A program made the translations under genes and the position numbers. The notes below the pieces were generated by a model that saw only the letters and a list, made by a program, of their open reading frames with translations, searched no databases and was not told where the DNA came from. This document shows, piece by piece, positions 1 to 4,894 of a DNA stretch of 6,264 nt. The DNA is from Desulfocapsa sp. (lineage in GTDB: Bacteria; Desulfobacterota; Desulfobulbia; Desulfobulbales; Desulfocapsaceae): positions 1 through 6,264 of the forward strand of contig DAOVZA010000141.1 in assembly GCA_030635405.1 (NCBI GenBank). The letters are read 5' to 3'. Numbering within the stretch: position 1 is the stretch's first letter; every line of letters starts with the position of its first letter.

Positions 1-239
1 GCATCATCGCCAAGGACTGTTGTTGCAGTGTCCCAGATTTCGGCAACGGTTCGTTTGCCATCCATCATGCCTATAATATAATAAGCGGATTTATTAAAAC
101 GGTGTTGACGGTTTGATGAAGGGTCTTGCAGAACATACCAGGTTTCACCGCGATAGACGTGGCGGTGGAGTCGGACGTGGCTGCGCAATCGTGGTTTGAT
201 GTCGGCTATTCGATACCAGTATGTACTAAAAAGTGACAT
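1..239 (-). CDS. PqqD-like N-terminus of probable M50 peptidase-family membrane protein (partial, runs off left edge)
   Basis: Reading leftward from an ATG at 239-237, an open frame of 79 codons continues past the window edge without a stop. The peptide begins MSLFSTYWYRIADIKPRLRS and contains HRHVYRGETWYVLQD (about residues 25-39), HRFNKSAYYIIGMMDG (about 46-61) and TVAEIWDTA (about 64-72). The pattern 'RG..WYVLQD...HRF...A...I..MDG.RTV.EIW' resembles the PqqD-like (RiPP-recognition-like) domain found at the head of large membrane proteins that combine this domain, an M50 metalloprotease core and sometimes a HlyD-like tail. Only the head is visible here: the HExxH zinc site and the membrane helices lie outside, so the M50 assignment is inferred from remembered family architecture and from the HlyD-type neighbour. 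An in-frame TAA lies four codons before the ATG, which fixes the earliest ATG start. No clear Shine-Dalgarno sequence is visible. It sits 54 bp downstream of the GAF-HlyD gene on the same strand, probably in one operon. Confidence 0.72.
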   Translation of the reverse strand, partial: MSLFSTYWYRIADIKPRLRSHVRLHRHVYRGETWYVLQDPSSNRQHRFNKSAYYIIGMMDGKRTVAEIWDTATTVLGDD

Positions 240-293
240 GGTAAATAGTTAGCGTTAAGAGGTTGAATGTTCTGTCTTTCATCGTAACGTCTT

Positions 294-2069
294 TTATGGC
301 TTATATGTCCACAGGGCAAGACGTAGCCAGTCGACCAGGTTATGGGTCCAGATCCAGATGAGTTTTCTGCGTTCTATGTTGATTTTTGCAATTCCCTCCA
401 TACCGGGACGAAGCTGTTCTGAAGTTTCTCCTATGGATGCTTCTATATGAAAGTAGTTACGCCCCTCTTTGGCTGTTGATACGGGAGTGATCTTTTCCAC
501 TGTGATCGGGAAGGGTTGTCGAGGCATGCTTGAGAGAATCAGGTGGCCCTGTTGTCCTGTTTTGATGTTGCTTATGTCGCGTTCATCCACTTTCAAAATG
601 ATCCGATAGGCATCAAGTGGTGCTACAGTGAAGAGTACCTGGCCACGTTCAACCGGAGAGCCTAAAGACTGGCTGAGGTCACCACTCACAATTATACCGT
701 CAAAGGGGGCAATAAGGCGGGTACGTTCGAGTTGTTTGCTGACAAGTTCCATTTGTGCTTCGGCCTGCTGTATCTTGGCCTTGATGATATTGACCTGAAA
801 GCGTTCATGGCTTGCAAGGCTTTCTCTGGCTTCTGTATGGAGTTGCTCCAGCTGGCTTGCCCATCTCTGGTATTCAAGGGTGAGGTCTTTATTGTCCAGA
901 GTGCCGAGTACGTCGTTGTTTTGAATGATATCACCCGGGCGGACGTTGGACTCGGTGATGAATCCGTTCTGTGGAGCAACCACCACCCTTTGCAGCATTG
1001 CCTCAAGTCGGGCGTTTCCTGTTACGCGATATTCACTTGAGAAAAAGCTCATGAAAAGAAGAACAAAAATAATGGAACCGGTGGTGACTTTTAAGGAGAG
1101 ATGGCCGGGGCCTATCAAATGAGACAGTGTTTTCTTGAATGATGTTGCTATCTTTTGCGGCAGCCATTGCTCTTCGCGACGTCTGATATCAAGTACGGGG
1201 CCTATCATTGAGGTTATCTGTTCAAAATGCTCTCGTGTATCCTGATCGAAAACATTTCCCGACGATCTCTCGGCAAGCATTGCTCCTGCAATTTCTCCGT
1301 TGACAGTAAAGGGAACTGTTAAAATTGCTTCACGTTCATGGGCGTCTGCAAATGACGCATGGCTGCGAGTGAGAAGGAGCGCGTCGTCTATGTCGTTCTG
1401 GTAGAGAATATTTGTGTCCTGCTCCATGGCTTCAAGCATGGCATCGCTGATTCCTGAGATGAGATTTGACTTGTTGTCAAATCCTGCACTGTGAGAGACT
1501 GCTTCAACTGATACCCTGTTATTGTGGAGAAAACCGATGCTGATTCGATCACAGGAAAGTCTTGCTGCAAGATCGGTCATTACATCTGTTGCTGCAGATT
1601 GATAACGATCGTGTTCAAGGCATGAGGCCACAATCTCAACCATGGTGATAAGCTGCTTGTCTTTAGCAGGTGTTTGCTGATTGTTTATGGTGTCGAACCA
1701 GAGAGCCGCCCCTCGTATTTGTTGAACTGCGGCTTGTTGTTTTAGGGGAGGGCGGTTCGGCATTCTGACCACAACTATGCCGTGGAATTTTTCTGTAATA
1801 AAAAGCGGACAGGCAATTATATCTTCAGTTACTTCTTTTGCATCAGAGCCTGCTTTTTGCTGCAGCAGTACAGGGCGTTTTTTTGCAAGGACTTCCTGTA
1901 TTGCCCGTGGAGCGTAAGAAATATCATGATCATCTTCTGGCCAGAAACTTGTTGGCGCAAGAACAGCCTCATTCGGTTTCGTTGAAAAAACCACAGCACT
2001 GTCAGCACCATGTAACATGCCGCAAAGTTTGGAGAGCCAGTTGTCAGTGAGCTGTTTCATTAATACCAT
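294..2069 (-). CDS. GAF-domain-fused HlyD-family periplasmic adaptor (membrane fusion protein)
   Basis: A 591-residue inner-membrane adaptor with a large cytoplasmic sensor part. Residues about 17-125 look like a degenerate GAF domain and about 140-295 like a second, better GAF domain (core strands around SCDRISIGFLHNNRVSVEAV and ILTVPFTVNGEIAGAMLAE). A single hydrophobic segment lies at about 326-344 (TGSIIFVLLFMSFF). Then comes the HlyD part: a first lipoyl half (VVAPQNGFITESNVRPGD, 363-380), a short coiled-coil hairpin (about 396-450), a second lipoyl half (RLIAPFDGIIVSGDL, 451-465), and a beta-barrel ending at LRPGMEGIAKI (553-563). The tail is Trp-rich and hydrophobic (KLIWIWTHNLVDW). 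There is no signal peptide, so the N-terminus should stay in the cytoplasm. In its family such adaptors bridge an inner-membrane pump or protease to an outer-membrane channel; the GAF part may bind a ligand, which is inference. No outer-membrane partner is in view. A second ATG three codons in (2060-2058) is at least as plausible, because the weak GAAG element at 2073-2076 is too close to the first ATG. Confidence 0.88.
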   Translation of the reverse strand: MVLMKQLTDNWLSKLCGMLHGADSAVVFSTKPNEAVLAPTSFWPEDDHDISYAPRAIQEVLAKKRPVLLQQKAGSDAKEVTEDIIACPLFITEKFHGIVVVRMPNRPPLKQQAAVQQIRGAALWFDTINNQQTPAKDKQLITMVEIVASCLEHDRYQSAATDVMTDLAARLSCDRISIGFLHNNRVSVEAVSHSAGFDNKSNLISGISDAMLEAMEQDTNILYQNDIDDALLLTRSHASFADAHEREAILTVPFTVNGEIAGAMLAERSSGNVFDQDTREHFEQITSMIGPVLDIRRREEQWLPQKIATSFKKTLSHLIGPGHLSLKVTTGSIIFVLLFMSFFSSEYRVTGNARLEAMLQRVVVAPQNGFITESNVRPGDIIQNNDVLGTLDNKDLTLEYQRWASQLEQLHTEARESLASHERFQVNIIKAKIQQAEAQMELVSKQLERTRLIAPFDGIIVSGDLSQSLGSPVERGQVLFTVAPLDAYRIILKVDERDISNIKTGQQGHLILSSMPRQPFPITVEKITPVSTAKEGRNYFHIEASIGETSEQLRPGMEGIAKINIERRKLIWIWTHNLVDWLRLALWTYKP

Positions 2070-2125
2070 TTCTTCAGGGGAAGGTTGCTGTCTTGTTTGG
2101 AAAGTCCAACTTCAAAATTGAGGAT

Positions 2126-2138
2126 GTCTACTGTTAGA
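2126..2138. promoter_or_regulatory. Short dyad TCTA-N4-TAGA overlapping the minus-strand promoter
   Basis: TCTA (2127-2130) and TAGA (2135-2138) form a small inverted repeat that covers the downstream half of the predicted -10 and the expected transcription start of the leftward promoter. Its half-sites match those of the two N6-spaced dyads at 2198-2231, although the spacing here is 4 rather than 6. A repressor or operator role is only inferred; 4-bp half-sites can arise by chance in AT-rich DNA. Confidence 0.25.
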
Positions 2139-2165
2139 ATAGGTAAAAGAGGTTTCTTGTGTCAA
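2136..2165 (-). promoter_or_regulatory. Probable sigma-70 promoter for the GAF-HlyD/PqqD-M50 genes
   Basis: Read on the minus strand, a perfect TTGACA -35 (2165-2160) is followed after 18 bp by TATTCT (2141-2136), four of six matches to the -10 consensus. The start of transcription would fall near 2129, leaving a leader of about 60 nt before the ATG at 2069. The -35 is strong and the placement right; the -10 is mediocre and no extended -10 TG is present. Confidence 0.5.
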
Positions 2166-2197
2166 GGTAAAAGAAATGGTGTGGAGAGGAATCCATA

Positions 2198-2231
2198 TCT
2201 ACAAATTTAGACATAGTCTAATTTAGTAGAC
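2198..2231. promoter_or_regulatory. Tandem dyads, candidate enhancer (upstream activator) sites for the sigma-54 promoter
   Basis: Two copies of TCTA-N6-TAGAC start 19 bp apart: 2198-2212 and 2217-2231, the second extended to GTCTA-N6-TAGAC from 2216. Between and overlapping them is a perfect 6-bp-arm palindrome TTAGAC-ATA-GTCTAA (2207-2221). Their centres lie roughly 126 and 145 bp upstream of the predicted sigma-54 start site, a normal distance for binding of an NtrC-type AAA+ activator. The regulator is unknown and not encoded in the window, so the function is inferred from position and symmetry. Confidence 0.5.
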
Positions 2232-2273
2232 GGTTTTATTGGATACTCGGTGTTGGTAAAAATATGGTGTTTG

Positions 2274-2286
2274 TAATGCATTGATA
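2274..2286 (-). promoter_or_regulatory. Candidate IHF binding site
   Basis: Read on the minus strand, TATCAATGCATTA matches the IHF consensus WATCAA-N4-TTR at every defined position, and A/T-rich sequence lies next to it (2287-2301). It sits between the tandem dyads and the -24/-12 promoter, where DNA bending by IHF would bring an enhancer-bound activator to the sigma-54 holoenzyme. The match is exact, but the consensus is short, so occupancy is inferred. Confidence 0.5.
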
Positions 2287-2323
2287 TTAAATGAAAAAAT
2301 ATCGTTGTCTTGTCGTTGTGAGG

Positions 2324-2340
2324 TGGCACAAAAATTGCTT
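2324..2340 (+). promoter_or_regulatory. Sigma-54 (RpoN) -24/-12 promoter for the histidine kinase gene
   Basis: TGGCAC (2324-2329), five A residues, then TTGCTT (2335-2340). The invariant GG (2325-2326) and GC (2337-2338) are separated by exactly 10 bp, as sigma-54 requires, and the match to TGGCAC-N5-TTGCW is complete. Transcription should start near 2350, giving a leader of about 60 nt before the kinase ATG. Activation would need an AAA+ enhancer-binding protein, for which candidate upstream sites exist. Confidence 0.82.
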
Positions 2341-2395
2341 AATCGTTGGTAGACGATAGAGTGTTATGTTTGTTCTTTATATCAAATGTTTGTTT

Positions 2396-2400
2396 GAGGT
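2396..2400 (+). promoter_or_regulatory. Ribosome binding site that sets the kinase start
   Basis: GAGGT is followed by 9 nt and then ATG at 2410. A GTG at 2401 in the same frame abuts this element with no spacer, so it cannot be the start served by it. The ATG three codons later is therefore chosen. Confidence 0.7.
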
Positions 2401-2409
2401 GTGCTGTTC

Positions 2410-3600
2410 ATGTATGAAGGAAATAAAATAAATCAACTGACAGAAAAGTTGGAACAGTTGGAAATACTGCAAACTATTACCGATACTATTCCAGGGGTTG
2501 TCTTTCAACTCTATGTCGAAAGTACAGGCGAAGCTGGACTTCGATATGTGAGCCCTAGGTTACATGATGTTTTTGGGCTGGAGCTGATTAACGATGCACC
2601 TCTTCTGCTGCAGCAATTCGAACAGAATATTTTTGAAGAAGACCGCGGGTTTTGGATCAAAAGACGTCAGGAAGCTGAACAGTCACTTACTTCAATAAGT
2701 TGGGAAGGACGCTATGCTCTACCTTCCGGTGATACGATATGGTTTGAAGTACAGGCGACTCCAAAGAAGCAGGGGAACGAGACCATTTTTAACGGTATTC
2801 TTAGCGAAATAACTGATCGCAAAGAGATGGAACTTGAGTTGATAGAAGCGCAGCGTCTTGCCGAGGAAGCGAACAAAAGCAAGTCGGCATTTCTTGCTGA
2901 TATCTCTCATGAGTTGCGTACCCCCATGCATGGTATCCTTAATTATGCTGATTTTGGTATTCGCCGGATATCAAAGGCTCCAAAGGAGAAAATCCTTGAA
3001 TATTTCCATGAGATAGCGGGCAGCGGCAATCGGTTGATGACCCTTATTAACGATCTTCTGGATCTTGCGAAACTGGAATCTGGTCGAATGAATTATGTCA
3101 TGGCTGAGCAGGATCTGAACAAAATTATTATCACCATGGCACATGAATTTCATCCAATCCTCACCCAAAAGAGTCAGAAGCTTAAAGTGGCCGGACCTGA
3201 GATGACTTTAATGACAGCCCTTGATATTGATCGCATTAGCCAGGTGTTGCGTAATCTTCTTTCAAACAGTGTTAAATTCAGTGATGAGGGAAGTGAAATA
3301 GTTATTAGGGCAAAGGAAGAAACTGTTAAATTAGAAGATCGAGAACAGACATTTTTAAACGTCTCAGTGACTGATCGGGGGGCTGGTATCCCTGAGCAGG
3401 AACTTGAGGACGTTTTTGACAAGTTTATCCAAAGTACTAAGACTCAAACCGTATCGGGAGGTACAGGTCTTGGCCTTGCCATCTCAAAACAGATCATTGA
3501 AGACCATGATGGTAAAATCTGGGCAGAAAATAATCCTGATGGCGGTGCTATATTCTGTTTTTCAATCCCCAAAAGAAGTGTTGTTAATGTAGCTGATTGA
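2410..3600 (+). CDS. Soluble PAS-domain sensor histidine kinase
   Basis: A 396-residue kinase from the ATG at 2410. A short coiled-coil lead (about 6-22) runs into a PAS domain (about 22-137: IPGVVFQLY, LRYVSPRLHDVFG, WEGRYALPSGDTIWFEV, ending in the typical EITDRKEME). A helical linker (138-158) follows, then HisKA with the phospho-acceptor in DISHELRTPMHG (H167). The HATPase_c domain shows the N box RNLLSNSVKFSDEG (N286), the G1 box DRGAGIPE (322-329), the F box VFDKFIQ (335-341) and the G2 box GGTGLGLAISKQI (350-362). All residues needed for autophosphorylation appear present. There is no signal peptide or membrane helix, so it senses inside the cell or through a partner. No receiver domain or response regulator is encoded nearby, so it looks orphan in this window. 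It is transcribed from the sigma-54 promoter upstream, divergently from the GAF-HlyD gene. The signal and target are unknown. Confidence 0.93.
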   Translation: MYEGNKINQLTEKLEQLEILQTITDTIPGVVFQLYVESTGEAGLRYVSPRLHDVFGLELINDAPLLLQQFEQNIFEEDRGFWIKRRQEAEQSLTSISWEGRYALPSGDTIWFEVQATPKKQGNETIFNGILSEITDRKEMELELIEAQRLAEEANKSKSAFLADISHELRTPMHGILNYADFGIRRISKAPKEKILEYFHEIAGSGNRLMTLINDLLDLAKLESGRMNYVMAEQDLNKIIITMAHEFHPILTQKSQKLKVAGPEMTLMTALDIDRISQVLRNLLSNSVKFSDEGSEIVIRAKEETVKLEDREQTFLNVSVTDRGAGIPEQELEDVFDKFIQSTKTQTVSGGTGLGLAISKQIIEDHDGKIWAENNPDGGAIFCFSIPKRSVVNVAD

Positions 3601-3642
3601 TTGAGTTTTATCTGATTGCAGCCGGAGGATAGTGCTGCGTCA

Positions 3643-3714
3643 TGTTCATCCCCACGTAAGCGGGGATCCAGTGTTCCGTGAAGCTTCTGCATTCCAGCCT
3701 ATGCAGGAATGACA
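3643..3714. repeat. REP/MITE-like palindromic repeat element
   Basis: Two related hairpins face each other. The left is ATCCCC (3648-3653) with GGGGAT (3662-3667); the right is CATTCC (3690-3695) with GGAATG (3706-3711). The left half, from TGTTCATCCCC to GGATCCAG, resembles the reverse complement of the right half, so the 72-bp unit is an imperfect inverted repeat, bounded by TGTTCAT and ATGACA. Such 'CATCCCCGCG..GCGGGGATCCAG' to 'GGAATGACA' units are a widespread dispersed intergenic repeat in proteobacteria. Translated on the minus strand they give the familiar spurious peptides LDPRLRGDE and WIPAYVGM. Each stem has a mismatch (A3654/C3661 and A3696/A3705), suggesting an old, decaying copy. 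It lies 43 bp after the kinase stop and could also help end transcription or stabilise the 3' end. Confidence 0.75.
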
Positions 3715-3788
3715 GAGTATGAGCACTTTTTATGTCTAATGTTTGCCATCTTTCCGTCGTACTCTCTTTCGTAGAAACCTTATAACAA

Positions 3789-3817
3789 TTGACAAGCACC
3801 CTGTGAATTATTACTGA
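3789..3817 (+). promoter_or_regulatory. Weak candidate sigma-70 promoter for the TRAP genes
   Basis: A perfect TTGACA (3789-3794) lies 17 bp before TACTGA (3812-3817), which matches the -10 consensus at only two positions. An alternative TATAAC (3781-3786) is a good -10 but has no convincing -35. Some promoter is expected in this 276-bp gap; this is the best-placed one seen, and the evidence is thin. Confidence 0.25.
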
Positions 3818-3846
3818 TAGGCATCTGTCAGTATCTCAAGTGATAC
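3812..3846 (+). promoter_or_regulatory. Overlapping dyads in the leader of the TAXI gene
   Basis: TACTGATAG (3812-3820) pairs with CTGTCAGTA (3825-3833) over 9 bp with one G-T wobble and a 4-nt GCAT loop. A second dyad, GTATC (3831-3835) with GATAC (3842-3846), shares three bases with it, so as RNA the two hairpins could not form fully together. It could be an operator over the -10 region or a leader structure; it ends 30 bp before the ATG. No known riboswitch class is recognised. Confidence 0.35.
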
Positions 3847-3876
3847 AAAACAAAACCATCTTCTAAAGGACTATCC

Positions 3877-4839
3877 ATGAAAAAATTTACACACTCATTA
3901 AAACTTGCGGCGATTATTACCTCGTCACTTCTCTGTTTCAGCTCGGCTCAGGCGGAAACACGTGTAACCTATAAATCAGCAAAATCCACATCATCCTACT
4001 ATCAGATGGCTGTGCAGATTGCAGAGGCTATGAAGTCAGGTACTGATGGCGCTATTATCGTAACCGTTGAAGAAAGTCAGGGGTCTGTTCAGAATGTTAA
4101 GGAAGTGGCAAACAGAAGCGCTAACTATGTGTTCACCACACCTCCTGTTCTTGTGAAACTGGCAAAGGAAGGCAAGAAGATGTTCAAAAATGCCAGCCCC
4201 AAGTATCAGGATATCCGCTCTCTCTTTGTTATCCCATCGCTCACCATGCATTTTGTTGCTCGTAAGGATGCAGGTATTAATCAGTTCAGTGATCTTGAAG
4301 GAAAGAAACTCCTCATCGGAAAGGGAAGCTTTGGTGCAAAAGATGCGGCGAAGTATATCAATATGTTAGGTCTTGAAGGAAAGGTTAAACTTGTGGATGT
4401 TGAACTTTCTGCTGCTGTTCCTGCATTGAAAAATGGTCAGATTGATGGTTTTGCAACTGCTGGATCGTATCCTGCGCCAAATGTTATTGAAGCAGCAGCT
4501 GGTGCTGAGGTAACTCTTATTGGATTAACAGAAGCGCAGGTAAAAGAGACTAAACGTACTAAGCTTGTGATTCCAGCCGGTACTTATTCAGGTGTTGATA
4601 AAGATATCATCACTACTTCTCTTCCAGTTGGCGCTTATACTACAACTGCCATGGACGATGAAACGGCCTATCAGTTAACCAAATCTTTCTGGGAACAGAA
4701 AAAAACCATGGGCAAAATCAGCCCTTGGTGGGACGCTGTTACAGTTGATGGGCTCGGTACTCTTGGTGCAGCTCTGCATCCCGGTGCTGCAAAATATTAC
4801 GCTGAAGCTGGCATAGCAATTCCTGCCAATATCAAGTAG
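3877..4839 (+). CDS. TRAP transporter TAXI-family solute-binding protein
   Basis: A 320-residue periplasmic receptor, the normal length for TAXI (TRAP-associated extracytoplasmic immunogenic) proteins. It opens with a Sec signal peptide: MKK, a hydrophobic core LAAIITSSLLCF, and an AQA/ET cleavage site after residue 26. Family-like stretches are TYKSAKSTSSYYQMA (31-45), GSVQNVKEVANRSANYVFTT (69-88), FSDLEGKKLLIGKGSFG (137-153), ALKNGQIDGFATAG (183-196), VIPAGTYSGVDKDI (231-244) and LHPGAAKYYAEAGI (300-313). It captures a solute in the periplasm and hands it to the fused permease encoded 55 bp downstream. Characterised TAXI proteins bind organic acids or amino acids such as glutamate; the substrate here cannot be read from sequence. 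An AAGGA element (3866-3870), 6 nt before the ATG, supports the start. C20 does not make a lipobox (preceded by SLL), so a soluble protein is expected. Confidence 0.93.
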   Translation: MKKFTHSLKLAAIITSSLLCFSSAQAETRVTYKSAKSTSSYYQMAVQIAEAMKSGTDGAIIVTVEESQGSVQNVKEVANRSANYVFTTPPVLVKLAKEGKKMFKNASPKYQDIRSLFVIPSLTMHFVARKDAGINQFSDLEGKKLLIGKGSFGAKDAAKYINMLGLEGKVKLVDVELSAAVPALKNGQIDGFATAGSYPAPNVIEAAAGAEVTLIGLTEAQVKETKRTKLVIPAGTYSGVDKDIITTSLPVGAYTTTAMDDETAYQLTKSFWEQKKTMGKISPWWDAVTVDGLGTLGAALHPGAAKYYAEAGIAIPANIK

Positions 4840-4852
4840 TCATTCAAATTAT

Positions 4853-4887
4853 ACTCCTGCCCCTTTTTATATCCAAAGGGCGGGAGT
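4853..4887 (+). terminator. Intergenic hairpin (attenuator-like) that overlaps the permease ribosome binding site
   Basis: ACTCCTGCCC (4853-4862) pairs with GGGCGGGAGT (4878-4887), ten pairs with one G-U wobble. The stem extends by TTT/AAA (4864-4866 with 4875-4877) across a bulged C. The RNA then runs into TTCTTCTT, a poor U-tract, so this is at best a leaky terminator. The 3' arm holds GGGAG (4882-4886), the Shine-Dalgarno sequence for the permease ATG 8 nt later. The structure could make the abundant binding protein outnumber the membrane subunit, by 3'-end protection, partial termination or reduced permease translation. Confidence 0.6.
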
Positions 4888-4894
4888 TCTTCTT

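Larger units (their letters stand above)
2070..2409. other. Divergent intergenic control region
   Basis: These 340 bp hold no supported gene. They separate the leftward GAF-HlyD gene from the rightward kinase gene and contain, left to right, the leftward promoter with its small dyad, the tandem dyads, the IHF-like site, the -24/-12 sigma-54 promoter, a leader of about 60 nt and the kinase ribosome binding site. The stretch is notably AT-rich compared with the flanking genes. Either gene could be affected by proteins bound between them. Confidence 0.7.

Noticed and set aside
226..282. An 18-codon minus-strand ORF (MKDRTFNLL...) between the GAF-HlyD and PqqD-M50 genes, overlapping the latter's start
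   Set aside because: It is very short, has no clear Shine-Dalgarno sequence and is out of frame with the downstream gene; not supportable as a gene.
732..1122. Plus-strand ORFs inside the GAF-HlyD gene
   Set aside because: They lie antisense to a gene with clear domain structure, resemble no family, and are explained as shadow frames.
2401..2409. GTG at 2401 as the start of the kinase gene
   Set aside because: The GAGGT ribosome binding site directly abuts the GTG, leaving no spacer; the in-frame ATG at 2410 has a 9-nt spacer.
2366..2431. A 21-codon upstream ORF (MFVLYIKCLF...) overlapping the kinase start
   Set aside because: It has no convincing ribosome binding site and nothing recognisable in the peptide; probably chance, although a translational-coupling role cannot be excluded.
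3618..3638. GCAGC/GCTGC inverted repeat just after the kinase stop as a terminator
   Set aside because: Only five base pairs with an 11-nt loop and no following T-tract.
3444..3799. Minus-strand ORFs with peptides LDPRLRGDE and WIPAYVGM
   Set aside because: These are the usual spurious translations of the palindromic repeat at 3643-3714 and of the antisense of the kinase gene.
3925..3940. Lipoprotein signal at C20 of the TAXI protein
   Set aside because: The residues before the Cys (SLL) do not fit a lipobox, and a good AQA/ET signal peptidase I site follows at residue 26.
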